Positions 26,719-36,026 of a DNA stretch of 64,000 nucleotides are shown one piece after another (position 1 is the stretch's first letter; every line of letters starts with the position of its first letter). Under the pieces are notes generated by a model that saw only the letters and a list, made by a program, of their open reading frames with translations, searched no databases and was not told where the DNA came from. This stretch comes from M0108 sp044228795 (GTDB taxonomy: Bacteria > Pseudomonadota > Gammaproteobacteria > Chromatiales > Chromatiaceae). The stretch covers positions 62,001 through 126,000 of the forward strand of contig JBGAUE010000001.1 of NCBI GenBank assembly GCA_044228795.1, read 5' to 3'. The position numbers and the translations under genes are program-made.

Positions 26719-27059
26719 TGGTTCGGCGGTATGTGCCTGAAGCCGGCGATATCGTGTGGCTTCACTTCGATCCGCAGGCCGGACATGAACAAGCTGGCCA
26801 CAGGCCGGCGCTGGTCGTTAGCCCATCGGCCTACAATGGCAAGACCGGGCTAATGCTCTGCTGTCCCATGACCACGCAAGTCAAGGGCTACCCCTTCGAA
26901 GTACCGATACCCGGGGATCGCCCGAGCGCTGTCTTAGCCGACCAGGTCAAGAGTTTCGATTGGGTGGCCCGTATGGCACAACGTAAAGGGACGGTTTCCA
27001 CCGCCGAACTCAATGACGTGAGGGCCAAGATAGTGGCGTTGGTAGGCCCAGACCCCTAA
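26718..27059 (+). CDS. mazF: MazF/PemK-type endoribonuclease toxin
   Basis: The 113-residue protein is a ribosome-independent mRNA interferase. It has the family's GDIVWLHFDPQAGHEQAGHRPALVVS opening segment, in which the catalytic Arg falls in the AGHRPALV strand, and the LADQVKSFDW segment. It overlaps mazE by one base (TGATG), so the pair is coupled. Chromosomal stability or stress dormancy are possible roles. Confidence 0.92.
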   Translation: MVRRYVPEAGDIVWLHFDPQAGHEQAGHRPALVVSPSAYNGKTGLMLCCPMTTQVKGYPFEVPIPGDRPSAVLADQVKSFDWVARMAQRKGTVSTAELNDVRAKIVALVGPDP

Positions 27060-27227
27060 CCGTGCACAGGGCAACACGAAGGCAAGACCTCGGTCAGCTC
27101 CCCGGCGCTCCGTGACGCCACGGCTTCAAGCACCCAGGTCGGGAAGCTGGAGGCGGAATCCGACCCCTGCGTGCCCTGGATGTGCCCTAGACCCTGCTCG
27201 CGCCGATCGGCGCTTCCGGTGCTTGGA

Positions 27228-29213
27228 TCAACCCCTGTCCGCGCCCGGAGAGCCGGTAGGGGGGTAATCCAGCGTGTTCGTGACCTGCTTGCGGACCTCC
27301 TCGGCCAGGTCCGGGAAGGGTAGGGACTGGGCCGCAGCCCATTCGCGCACCTGTTTCTCAGCGGCCTGCTGCTGCTCGGAATCGAGCCCGCTGTCGCGGC
27401 TGAGGTAGAGGGTTTGCGATGGAAAGGCAAAGCCGGTCCCGGCCTCCTCCACCAGCTTCATGATGCGCAGCAGGAGATCTTCCTGGATCGCGAGGAACTC
27501 ATTGAAGCTCGAGGTCCGGATATAGGCGCGAATCGCCACATTCAGCGAGTAGTCGCCGAAGCCGACGAAGCGAACCCGCAGCGGGTCGTCGATCGTATGG
27601 ACGGCCTTCGGGTGGGCGTGCAACAACTCCCGCAGCGTACCCAGGAGAAAGCGTAGTTGGTCGTCGGTGGTCTCGTAGCGCAATCCGAGGGTGGTCGTTA
27701 GCAGGAAGCGGTCGCTGGCGCTGAGATTGAGGATATCCCGCTGTGCGAACTCGGCATTGGGGATCGTGATCAGGGAGCGGTCGAACTTGCGGATCTTGAC
27801 GGAGCGCAGCCCGATGGACTCGACCTTGCCCACTGCACGCCAGCCGCCGCTCTGATCCCCATCGTAGCGGCACAGGTCGCCGACGCGGACCGGGCGGTCG
27901 GCAAACAGATTCAGGGCGCCCATGAAGTTCTCCAGCGTACTTTTCGCCGCCAGCGCCACGGCAATGCCGCCAACACCGGCACTGGCGACCAGGCCGTACA
28001 CGGGAACCCCGATCTGGTTCATAACGTGAAAGATCAGAATCAGGATCGCCAGGAAACCGACGGTGCGTGCAGCCAGGCGGATGAGTTGGGCGTCCAGACT
28101 TTGGGGGTTGATACGGGGCGAAGCAATGATGTCCTCGGCAACCCAGCTCAGGAGGTACCAGAAGACCCAGACCGCGGCACCGGCTGTGATCAGCTCAATA
28201 CCAAACACCATGGCCTCTACGATGGGGCCAGTCGCGATGATCTGGTGTCGGACGAGACTCAACAGAAGCTGCGCGAGCAGCGCCACGACCAGGGGCGTCG
28301 CAAGCCGCACCCAATGGGCACGCGCGATGCCGCCCGACCGCCGACGCTGGGACCAGCGAAATACCAGGATCGTGATCCCGATAGACACGCTGACCAACAG
28401 CAGCACCGCCAGCCACTTCCAGATCACTTGGTCGATGAGCTGCGCCTTGGCCCAAGCGGGGAGGGCATCGAGCCAGGCCGACGGGATCATCCAACCCGCC
28501 AGGGCATGGGCGTGCCGGTAGACGTCCCCCAGGGGCATCGGGCGCCGGTAAGGCAGCCCCTGCGCGGCATCGTAGAGGCTCCGCGCACGCTCTACCGTAT
28601 TCGGTGTGAACCGATACTCGCCGGCCTCGGGACCCTCCGGGATAGAGGCAAGGGTGATCGCGGTGTTGGGGATTCTCCAGCTCTTCGGCAAGGCACTCTG
28701 ATCAGCGCCCTCCACGCCTTCTGCCCCTCTAGGCACCTCATCGAGGGGCGGTAGCTCCACCCGAGCCAGGACGTCCCAGAGCAGGAATAAGGCCTCGCCG
28801 CCAACCTCGCGGCGGGCAATCGGTGGCACCTGACTCAGGTCGAGGAGCCGCATCCCCTTATCGCCCAGGGCTTGTATTTGCGCCTGCAAGCTGGGGCTCG
28901 GAGCCCGCCGATATTCGGAGAAGAGCTCGGTCGCCTGGTCCGTCAGGGCCAAAAAACTTTCCAAGGTCGCCCGCGGGCTCGAGGTATCCACCGGCTCCAG
29001 GGGATTGTTGGCACCTGCTGCATTGGCGACCAGCAAGAGGGCAAGGGCCAGGGCGAGAGCAGGGCCAAAGACAGGCCCGTACCGACCTGAGAACGCCGTG
29101 GAGTCACGGCAGACCCGACCGCGGGTGTGGATCCGGCGCGCACCAAGGGCCGATTGTGGTGGTGGCGTCGTTGGACGGATGCTAGGCACCTCTGGCATCG
29201 CGGACCCCCTCAT
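27228..29213 (-). CDS. MscS-family mechanosensitive channel, large type
   Basis: The 661-residue protein has an N-terminal signal/hydrophobic segment (about 45-65), a periplasmic domain with ATLESFLALTDQATELF, several membrane helices, then the MscS core: pore helix GVGGIAVALAAKSTLENFMG and the beta domain GDLCRYDGDQSG...VESIGLRSVKIRKFDRSLITIPNAEF. It should open on osmotic downshift. ATG at 29213 overlaps the K+ channel stop (ATGA), so that start is chosen. The long N-terminal domain suggests sensing of something besides tension. Confidence 0.85.
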   Translation of the reverse strand: MRGSAMPEVPSIRPTTPPPQSALGARRIHTRGRVCRDSTAFSGRYGPVFGPALALALALLLVANAAGANNPLEPVDTSSPRATLESFLALTDQATELFSEYRRAPSPSLQAQIQALGDKGMRLLDLSQVPPIARREVGGEALFLLWDVLARVELPPLDEVPRGAEGVEGADQSALPKSWRIPNTAITLASIPEGPEAGEYRFTPNTVERARSLYDAAQGLPYRRPMPLGDVYRHAHALAGWMIPSAWLDALPAWAKAQLIDQVIWKWLAVLLLVSVSIGITILVFRWSQRRRSGGIARAHWVRLATPLVVALLAQLLLSLVRHQIIATGPIVEAMVFGIELITAGAAVWVFWYLLSWVAEDIIASPRINPQSLDAQLIRLAARTVGFLAILILIFHVMNQIGVPVYGLVASAGVGGIAVALAAKSTLENFMGALNLFADRPVRVGDLCRYDGDQSGGWRAVGKVESIGLRSVKIRKFDRSLITIPNAEFAQRDILNLSASDRFLLTTTLGLRYETTDDQLRFLLGTLRELLHAHPKAVHTIDDPLRVRFVGFGDYSLNVAIRAYIRTSSFNEFLAIQEDLLLRIMKLVEEAGTGFAFPSQTLYLSRDSGLDSEQQQAAEKQVREWAAAQSLPFPDLAEEVRKQVTNTLDYPPTGSPGADRG

Positions 29214-29890
29214 TTCTGCCGGTTCGAGAGTACGCTCCCCACCAGGCTCGCGACCAGGACGGTCAGATAGAACTGGCCGATTACGGCCTCCATCATAGCG
29301 AGAAAGTGCGCCAGGGGTGAGATTGGCGTGATGTCTCCGTACCCGACGGTGGTCAGGGTGACGAAGCTGAAATAGAGCAGGTCGGGAAAACTGCCGTGCC
29401 AACTGCTAGCGGGGAGCCCGTTGAACGCACCCGGTCGGAATGCAGCGAGCATCAAGTATAGAGTCGCCCAGATGACGCCCAGTAGCAGGTAGATGCAAAA
29501 AGAGCCGACAATCTTGTTCCAGTCCACAGGACCCGAGAACAGGACCAGGCGCATGGCCGACCAGGTGGTTAGGACGAGGTAGACGGTCACAAACCCGATC
29601 CAGACCAGATCGAGATCGGCTTGGGTCACCCAGAGTCGGACAGCAAACAGAAGCAGGACCGTGGCCATCAGGCTCAGTCGCGTCGTGCGAAAACGGTGTT
29701 CACCCCGCGTGCTCCAGACGCCTGCCCCCAGCGCGGCTATCAAGGCCGCCTCAACGGCGATCTGTCCCAGGGCGATACTAAATTCTTGGCTTAATGCCAG
29801 GCCGAACAGCAGCAGGATGAGCACGACCGCCAGATAGGCGAAGTTGTTCTTCTCGGTAACGTGGCTGATCGTCGGACCTGCATTGTTCAT
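29210..29890 (-). CDS. Two-pore-type potassium channel protein
   Basis: The 226-residue membrane protein has about six hydrophobic segments and ends in a K+ channel pore with the TTVGYGDI selectivity filter. No RCK/TrkA domain follows. It is translationally coupled to the MscS gene, so the two probably act together in turgor control. Confidence 0.88.
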   Translation of the reverse strand: MNNAGPTISHVTEKNNFAYLAVVLILLLFGLALSQEFSIALGQIAVEAALIAALGAGVWSTRGEHRFRTTRLSLMATVLLLFAVRLWVTQADLDLVWIGFVTVYLVLTTWSAMRLVLFSGPVDWNKIVGSFCIYLLLGVIWATLYLMLAAFRPGAFNGLPASSWHGSFPDLLYFSFVTLTTVGYGDITPISPLAHFLAMMEAVIGQFYLTVLVASLVGSVLSNRQK

Positions 29891-30060
29891 CGGAACTTCC
29901 CGGGGGTGAAAACAAACAGGGCGGGGCTGGTGAGGTCTGCATGCATCATGAGGCTCCTACATGGGAGTTCCGGTAAAACGCCGTGTACTTCATGTCGTTG
30001 TTCAAGGGATGGCTTATCAGGAGGTTTTTGACCTCCAACCCCGCCTCAATCCGTCCTGAC

Positions 30061-32736
30061 TTAAGGTGGCAACTGGTAGCCAAGCTCACGGAAGAGTTTG
30101 ATGCAGGCATCAACCGCAGTGGCATCAAATAATACGCCGCGATGGCGTTCGATTTCTTTCAAGGCGGCCTCAATGCCCAGGCTTGGACGATAGGTACGGT
30201 GTGAGGAGATCGCCTCCACGACATCGGCTACCGCGATGATTTTCGATTCGAGCAGGATCTCCTCTCCCTTAAGCCCTTGCGGATAACCCGAGCCATCCAG
30301 CCTCTCATGATGTTGCAGGATGATATCCGTAATCGGCCAGGGAAATTTCACGTCCTTCAGGATATCGTACCCTGCCTGCGGATGAGTCTGAATGAGCTGG
30401 TATTCGAGGGCGCTAACCTTGCCCGTCCGGGTGAGGATCTCCGCCGGAATATGGATATTTCCCAAGTCGTGAATGATGCCGGCCAGGTGGATGCCGGTAA
30501 TTTGATCTGGCGGTAAGCCAATTTCCCGCGCGATGGCCGTTGCCAGATCGGCGACGCGCCGTTGGTGGCCGGCGGTGTAAGGGTCGCGTGACTCCACAGT
30601 GCCCGCGATGGTCTGAATGGATTGCTCCAGGCTTTGCCGAAGCATCAGAACGTACTGCTCATGGCTCTTGCGGGTGCGCAAGCTGACGATGCCGTAGGCC
30701 AGGTCGTCGGCCAGTTCCCCCAGCAGTTGTACCTCCTCCTCGTCAAAGGCATTGGCCTCGGATGAATAGATACTCAATCCGCCAAAAATCCTGCTGCCAT
30801 CGGAAAGGGGCAATCCGATGTTCGAGACGTAGCCGCGAGCGTGCGCGGCCTCTCTCCAGAGTCTGAATGCCGGATCGCTGGCGATATCGTTGCAAACCTG
30901 TGTCACTCCGCTTTGTATCGCCCTGGCGATTGGTAAGGAGCCATAGGCATTTTCACCCCAACTCAGATGCTCTACCCAATAAGGACTACCATCGAAATCG
31001 GACCAAGCTATGGGCCTAATGCTCTGAAGCGAATCATCTTCGGCATAGCAGACAACGGCAAGAGGGTAGCCTCCTATCTCCGCAATGACCTGCACGACCT
31101 TCCGTAACAACTCTTGTTCTTGCGTCGACTGCACCAGCGCGAGGTTACTGGCCGACAGTGTTCTGAGCGCGCGGTTGACACGGTGTAGCTTCTCCTCGGC
31201 CAACTTGCTCTCGGTAATGTCATCGTAGATACCCAGTATGCCGATCACCCGCTGGCCGGCATCCCGTAGTGGAACCTTAGAGGTGCGTAGCCAGATCCTG
31301 TTGCCGTCCGGTGTCGTCTGGGGCTCTTCGAAAGCCAGCTTGGGGCTGCCTGACTCAATTACGTCCTTGTCGTCGGCGCGGTACAATGCGGCCTGATCCT
31401 TCCAGCCCATCTCGAAATCGGTTTTACCCGTGACTTCGTCGGAACTGGAGTGACCCGCATCTCGCGCGAATTGGGCGTTACAGCCTAGATAGCGCAACTC
31501 CGTGTCCTTCCAGAAGATGCGGACAGGGGCAGTTTCCACGATGGACTGGAGCAGGTTCTTGGAATTCAGGATTTCCTGCTGCGACCGCAACCGTTCGGTA
31601 ACATCCAGCCCGATGCAGAGCAGGCCAATCGTTTTGCCCTGCTCATCCTTCAGTGTCTTGTCATACCATTCGATTAAAAGTTGCCGGCCATCCTTGGTAA
31701 GGATGGCGTTGACGTTGCCACGCGTTTGCAAATTGTTGACGGCGCCAATAAACACCTGCCTCATTTTCATTCTTTCCGGTTCGGGAAGGAACCTATCGAA
31801 CCAATCCTGCCCTGCGACTTCGTTGAGGGCATAACCTAGCAGGGTTTCCGTGAAATGGTTGAAGCGAACGATCTGGCCTTGCGGGTTGAGCACCAGGATG
31901 ATGATCTGTGCGGTCTCCACCAGTCCTTCTGAGAAATCCCGCTCCTGACGCAGCAAGGCCAGGGCCTGGCTGTGTGCGGTGATGTCGCGGATGTGGCACT
32001 GAATCACCGTCCGATCACCGACCTGGTAACTATTGCTGATAAATTCTACTTCCCTCCGCAGGCCGCTTTTTGTTGCCAGCGGCAAGTTCTCATACCGGGT
32101 GTAATTCTTGGTCTGCAATTCCCTGAATGCCGACTTGCTGGCTTCGATGTCCGCAAAGAGCCCGATATCCCAGAGTTTCTTGCCGATGCAATCGCTGTAA
32201 CTGTAGGAAAGCAGGTCAAGGACAAATGGATTGGCGTCCACAATCTGGCCCGTGTCGGCTTCGAGTATCAGGATGCCGTCCTGGGCAGCCTCGAACAACC
32301 GACGGTAGCGAATTTCAGATTCTCGCAACGCCCGCTCGGCCAACTGGCGATCGCGGATGCCCTGCTCTTCGGCCAAGGTGCGTCTGATGGCAGGCTCAAG
32401 CTGTATTAGAGAGTCTTTCAGCACATAGTCACTTATCCCCAACTTGAGCAGTTCCACGGCCCGCTCTTCACCGATATTACCCGATACCAGGATCACCGGC
32501 AGTTCAGGGGCAAGGGTCTGGATACGGGCAAAACTGTCGTAGAAGTCTAACGATGGGACCTTGTAATCCGAAAGGATGAGATCCCAGCCCCCCTTGGCAA
32601 GGGCGTCTTCCAGGTCCGCCATCCTATCGACTCGAACACACTGGACACTCATGCCCTGATGACGAAGCTGCCGCTCCAGTAACAGGAAATCGGTCAGGCA
32701 GTCCTCGATAACCAGGATGTTAAGGGGTTGGTCCAA
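30061..32736 (-). CDS. Response regulator with PAS, GAF and HD-GYP domains
   Basis: The 891-residue cytoplasmic protein has an N-terminal receiver (VIEDCLTDFLLL, phospho-Asp in LILSDYKVPSLD) with SGNIGEERAVELLKLGISDYVLKD, then three PAS modules (about 145-510), a GAF (about 530-690) and an HD-GYP domain (GHQRRVADLATAIARE, HDLGNIHIPAEIL, ILQHHERLDGSGYP), which would break down cyclic-di-GMP. The start is TTG at 32736, preceded by GAGG. A decayed response regulator reads directly into it. Confidence 0.9.
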   Translation of the reverse strand: MDQPLNILVIEDCLTDFLLLERQLRHQGMSVQCVRVDRMADLEDALAKGGWDLILSDYKVPSLDFYDSFARIQTLAPELPVILVSGNIGEERAVELLKLGISDYVLKDSLIQLEPAIRRTLAEEQGIRDRQLAERALRESEIRYRRLFEAAQDGILILEADTGQIVDANPFVLDLLSYSYSDCIGKKLWDIGLFADIEASKSAFRELQTKNYTRYENLPLATKSGLRREVEFISNSYQVGDRTVIQCHIRDITAHSQALALLRQERDFSEGLVETAQIIILVLNPQGQIVRFNHFTETLLGYALNEVAGQDWFDRFLPEPERMKMRQVFIGAVNNLQTRGNVNAILTKDGRQLLIEWYDKTLKDEQGKTIGLLCIGLDVTERLRSQQEILNSKNLLQSIVETAPVRIFWKDTELRYLGCNAQFARDAGHSSSDEVTGKTDFEMGWKDQAALYRADDKDVIESGSPKLAFEEPQTTPDGNRIWLRTSKVPLRDAGQRVIGILGIYDDITESKLAEEKLHRVNRALRTLSASNLALVQSTQEQELLRKVVQVIAEIGGYPLAVVCYAEDDSLQSIRPIAWSDFDGSPYWVEHLSWGENAYGSLPIARAIQSGVTQVCNDIASDPAFRLWREAAHARGYVSNIGLPLSDGSRIFGGLSIYSSEANAFDEEEVQLLGELADDLAYGIVSLRTRKSHEQYVLMLRQSLEQSIQTIAGTVESRDPYTAGHQRRVADLATAIAREIGLPPDQITGIHLAGIIHDLGNIHIPAEILTRTGKVSALEYQLIQTHPQAGYDILKDVKFPWPITDIILQHHERLDGSGYPQGLKGEEILLESKIIAVADVVEAISSHRTYRPSLGIEAALKEIERHRGVLFDATAVDACIKLFRELGYQLPP

Positions 32737-32741
32737 GGTCC

Positions 32742-32849
32742 TTATCCTCGCGGCGGCCGGTTCGTGGCCAGCCAGTAGATGCCCAGGTTGGCCAGGGTCT
32801 CGGCGAATTCGGCGAAAGCGAGCGGCCTGCGTACACAGCTTTTACCGCC
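32742..32849 (-). pseudogene. C-terminal remnant of an Rcp1-type response regulator (1)
   Basis: The last 35 codons before the stop at 32744-32742 read CVRRPLAFAEFAETLANLGI and YWLATNRPP, which align residue by residue with the end of the intact regulator at 39982-40437 (FVAKPVAFDEFAGVVAQLGM, YWVLVNRVPPE). The receiver core upstream is gone; the extension of the frame is unrelated GC-rich sequence. The stop is 5 bases before the TTG of the HD-GYP gene, as expected if the two once formed an operon. Confidence 0.75.
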
Positions 32850-33185
32850 CAAGGGTCCTGGTCTTGAGGCTCCCATTATAGGGTACTGCCGGTTACCCCG
32901 GGCAGGCCGCCGCGGGGGTAGGAAAGGGTTAGGAAATCCGGCCACCTGGCGGTTGGCGTTCGGGGACGGTGGGATCGCCGTCATGCCCACGTCCAAGGCC
33001 CGGCGTGTGCCACCGGGGGGAACCGGGAGGAAGTCGCCCTGGGGGAGGGCGCCGGGCGGGATCCTGGCGGGTTTTGGGGCTGGCCTCATCCCATGGCGCC
33101 CGCGGCGCGGCCCCTGGGCACCTCCTGTCAGAGGGGCCGCTACCAATCCCAGATTCCGCCCGGCCCTTTCTGGTGAACCCGTCGC
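32850..33185. other. Intergenic region with no recognisable content
   Basis: About 335 GC-rich bases between the response-regulator remnant and the UspA gene. Open frames exist on both strands but have no family resemblance or initiation signals. It may be decayed coding sequence of the lost receiver. Confidence 0.4.
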
Positions 33186-34019
33186 TTAGGGCTTGACCAC
33201 CATCACCGGGCAGGGGGTCTGGCCGATCACCCGCTCGACCACGCTGCCCAGCAGCACCTTCTTTAGGCCGGTGCGGCCATGGCTGCCCATGACGATCAGG
33301 TCCGCACCCACATCCTCCGCGGCCTTGACGATAGCCTCGTCGGGACGGCCTTCCAGCACCTGGCCTGCGGCCGTCACCCCCATGGATTGGAGGCGCGCCA
33401 CCGTGGCGGTCACGGCCTCCTGGGCTTCCTGACGGCGGGCGGCGTTCTGGCTGGCCGTCACCACGGAGACCACCTCGACCGGAAGATTGGCAGCCTTGGC
33501 CAGATGTCCGGCGGCCCCGGCGGCGGCTTCGCTACAACTGGAGCCGTCAGTAGCCAGGAGTAGCTGCTTCTCCCACAAACGTGCCGCGCGCGGGGCCACC
33601 AGCACGGCACATTCGGCGCTGCCCACCACCCGGGCGGTGGCATCGCCCACCATCATCCGGGCCAAGCCACGCTTGCCACGGCGGCCGATGACGATGATGT
33701 CCGCCTGATGTTCCCGGGCGCCCGTCAGAATACCCTGGTAGGGGTCGTTGGCCTCGAGGGTTACGGCCTGAGCCCCCTCGCCGGCATCCGCTATAAAGGA
33801 TTGCAACGCTTGCTGAGCCCGCTTTTCGGCCTCTTCACCCAAGTTCGGCACCAGGGTACTGTATTCCGGGTTGTACAGGGCGATGGACAGGCCGATCAGG
33901 TGGGCGCCGCGGGTCTTGGCCAGGGCCACCCCGGTGCGGATGGCGCCGGCAGAATAGTCGGACCCGTCGGTGGCAACCAGGACACGGTTGAGCTTTCCGT
34001 ATTCGGAGAATGCGGTCAT
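33186..34019 (-). CDS. Tandem universal stress protein (UspA family)
   Basis: The 277-residue protein is two UspA domains in tandem. Both have the nucleotide-binding signature: GRRGKRGLARMMVGDATARV in the first and GSHGRTGLKKVLLGSVVERV in the second. Each starts with a VATDGS or LATDGSS strand. It may sense ATP state or stress. Its position after the sulfite exporter genes (stop of its upstream neighbour at 34038) suggests co-transcription with them. Confidence 0.93.
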   Translation of the reverse strand: MTAFSEYGKLNRVLVATDGSDYSAGAIRTGVALAKTRGAHLIGLSIALYNPEYSTLVPNLGEEAEKRAQQALQSFIADAGEGAQAVTLEANDPYQGILTGAREHQADIIVIGRRGKRGLARMMVGDATARVVGSAECAVLVAPRAARLWEKQLLLATDGSSCSEAAAGAAGHLAKAANLPVEVVSVVTASQNAARRQEAQEAVTATVARLQSMGVTAAGQVLEGRPDEAIVKAAEDVGADLIVMGSHGRTGLKKVLLGSVVERVIGQTPCPVMVVKP

Positions 34020-34037
34020 GTCATTTTCCTCGTCAAT

Positions 34038-35228
34038 TTAATCGGATACGGTAGCGCGGCCACGCACGGATTGTCTTTCCTTGTGTTCCCGCATACCTTT
34101 GAGCAGCGCGGCAATGACCGTGTAGGCGCCCAGAAACAGGGCCAGATATAGGACGCCATCGCCCACCATCTTGAGCATTTTGACGGTGCTGTCCGCCAGT
34201 GGCTGGATCAGGTGCAGCTTGCTCAGATAGCCCGGAACGTAGAAGAAACGGGAAAACAGCACGGTCAGCATGATCACCGCCATGGTGAACTTGACCTGAT
34301 AGTCCTTCACGTAGGTGGTGCCGATGGCGCCGATCTGGATGCCGAACAGCGAGCCCATGAGGATCAGCATGGCCAGACGAATGTCCACCACGCCTTCCAG
34401 CCCGTAGAAGATGGTGCCGCCCAGGCCCATGACGAAGGCGATCACCAGTTCCGTGGCGGAGGCCATGATGGCCGGCACACCCAGGATATAAATCATCGCC
34501 GGCACGCCAATGAAGCCGCCGACGGCGATGGCGGAGGCCAGGAAGCCCGTGGAGAAGCCGATGGGCCCNNNNNNNNNNNNNNNNNNNNNNNNNNNNNNNN
34601 NNNNNNNNNNNNNNNNNNNNNNNNNNNNNNNNNNNNNNNNNNNNNNNNNNNNNNNNNNNNNNNNNCCCAGGAACAGCACGGACAGTTCCGACTTAGCGGC
34701 GTTGGAGTAAATCATGGTGCCGGGAATCTTCACCGACTGTACCCACCTCGCCAGTTTGGTGAGGCCGACCTGCTCCTGTTCCTCCTCGCCCATCTTCTTC
34801 AGTTTGCGATAATCCTTGAGCACAAAGCTGCCGACGATGGCCAGGCTGATGATGAAGATCGCGGAGACGTAGAGGTCGGTGCCCACGGCACCGAAACTGT
34901 TCTTGATGCCCGTCATCACATGCTTACCCCAAAGCACGCCTGCCTCTGCGAACACACCCAGCACCAGGCCTAGCTTCACATCCACCTGGCCGTACTTGTT
35001 GCGCTTCGCAGCGCCCACCAGGGCCTTGGGGAACTTGTGACAGATGTTGGAGGCCACCGCGACGATGCCGGGGGCGCCCAGGGTCATCATCGCCGGGGTC
35101 AGCACGAAGGCGCCGCCGGAGCCGATGAAGCCGGACACCATGCCGCCGACGAAGCCGACCAGGATCAGGGTGATGGCCGTGGTGAAATCGATGTCGATGA
35201 AGTTGATGAGTTCCATGCCATGTTCCAT
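34038..35228 (-). CDS. TauE/SafE-family anion (sulfite) exporter, interrupted by an assembly gap
   Basis: The membrane protein of about 396 residues has two half domains like TauE/SafE exporters, with GGMVSGFIGSGGAFVLTPAM at the first and GFIGVPAMIYILGVPAIMAS at the second. It should export sulfite or a related organosulfur anion, suitable for a sulfur oxidiser. Codons under the 97 N at 34569-34665 are unknown, so middle residues cannot be judged. GGAG lies 6 bases before the ATG at 35228. It shares an operon with the small membrane gene upstream and perhaps with uspA. Confidence 0.85.
   Translation of the reverse strand: MEHGMELINFIDIDFTTAITLILVGFVGGMVSGFIGSGGAFVLTPAMMTLGAPGIVAVASNICHKFPKALVGAAKRNKYGQVDVKLGLVLGVFAEAGVLWGKHVMTGIKNSFGAVGTDLYVSAIFIISLAIVGSFVLKDYRKLKKMGEEEQEQVGLTKLARWVQSVKIPGTMIYSNAAKSELSVLFLXXXXXXXXXXXXXXXXXXXXXXXXXXXXXXXXXGPIGFSTGFLASAIAVGGFIGVPAMIYILGVPAIMASATELVIAFVMGLGGTIFYGLEGVVDIRLAMLILMGSLFGIQIGAIGTTYVKDYQVKFTMAVIMLTVLFSRFFYVPGYLSKLHLIQPLADSTVKMLKMVGDGVLYLALFLGAYTVIAALLKGMREHKERQSVRGRATVSD
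34569..34665. other. Assembly gap (97 N)
   Basis: A run of N inside the TauE-family gene. The frame continues on both sides when the stated length is kept, but the true length cannot be confirmed. Confidence 0.99.
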
Positions 35229-35238
35229 GTCGTTCTCC

Positions 35239-35565
35239 TTATTTCTTGGCCTTCAGGCCGACCAGGTCCCAGAACAGGCCGGTAAAGATGCCATGGGTGT
35301 AAGACAGGGCGAAGGCCAGGGCGATGGGGGCGAATACGAACCACCAGGTGCCCGCCACCAGGGTGCCGCCTTTCTCGGCGCAGAGGGCCTGGGTGGCGTT
35401 GCTGAAATAATCGACCTGGGCGCCGTTCGGCACCACGCAGGAATCCACCGTGGTGTGGGCCAGGCGCAGGAATTCATCGGCGTAATGGAACAGCACCCAG
35501 TATAGGGTGACTGTCAGGCCGCCCCAGAACAGGGTTTTGCTCAGACTCGTCGGGCTTACTGCCAT
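35239..35565 (-). CDS. Small membrane protein beside the sulfite exporter
   Basis: The 108-residue protein has two transmembrane helices (about 12-32 and 72-92) around a polar loop with two Cys (DSCVVPNG, QALCAEKG) that would face the periplasm. No named family is recognised. The ATG at 35565 has GGAG upstream. It is 10 bases before the TauE-family gene, so it probably helps that exporter. Confidence 0.75.
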   Translation of the reverse strand: MAVSPTSLSKTLFWGGLTVTLYWVLFHYADEFLRLAHTTVDSCVVPNGAQVDYFSNATQALCAEKGGTLVAGTWWFVFAPIALAFALSYTHGIFTGLFWDLVGLKAKK

Positions 35566-36017
35566 TGCAGTTCTCCATAGGGGGGTAAAAGGAAGCGGGT
35601 GAAATTGCACATCTCTGCCTACAGCCCTCTGGCAAAATCGAGGCGATCGGAGGCGGGCCTACCAGGCTATACCCGCCTGGACCAGGGGTCGCCGTTCCCC
35701 CCTGAACAGGCGGCGGGAGGGATTATGGGTAGGAAATCCAATCGCCCGACGGCTGGAGCGGCGGGGACACTAGCACTGACGAAATAACTCGTCCAGTGAT
35801 TGTTACGGCGAGATGTCGAAGGACAGTGCCGTTAGTCGGCTTGTTGGCTTGTTGGTCCCTCAAAAAAGGCCTATAAGAATAGCTGTGGTCCTTCCCGCAC
35901 CGGTATCGGCGCCGGGTAAGAAATGCGAGCATCCGCGCCTATCCCTTTGGAGCGGGGCGGCCCAATCAAACCGCTGCCCCCTTGTTCGGGGCCCAGGTAC
36001 CGAGGAATGGGTACAAA
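35566..36017. other. Intergenic divergent region
   Basis: About 450 bases between the exporter operon and the HD-GYP regulator. A TATAAG -10-like site stands at 35871-35876. No gene is credible. Confidence 0.4.
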
Positions 36018-36026
36018 ATGGCAGGC

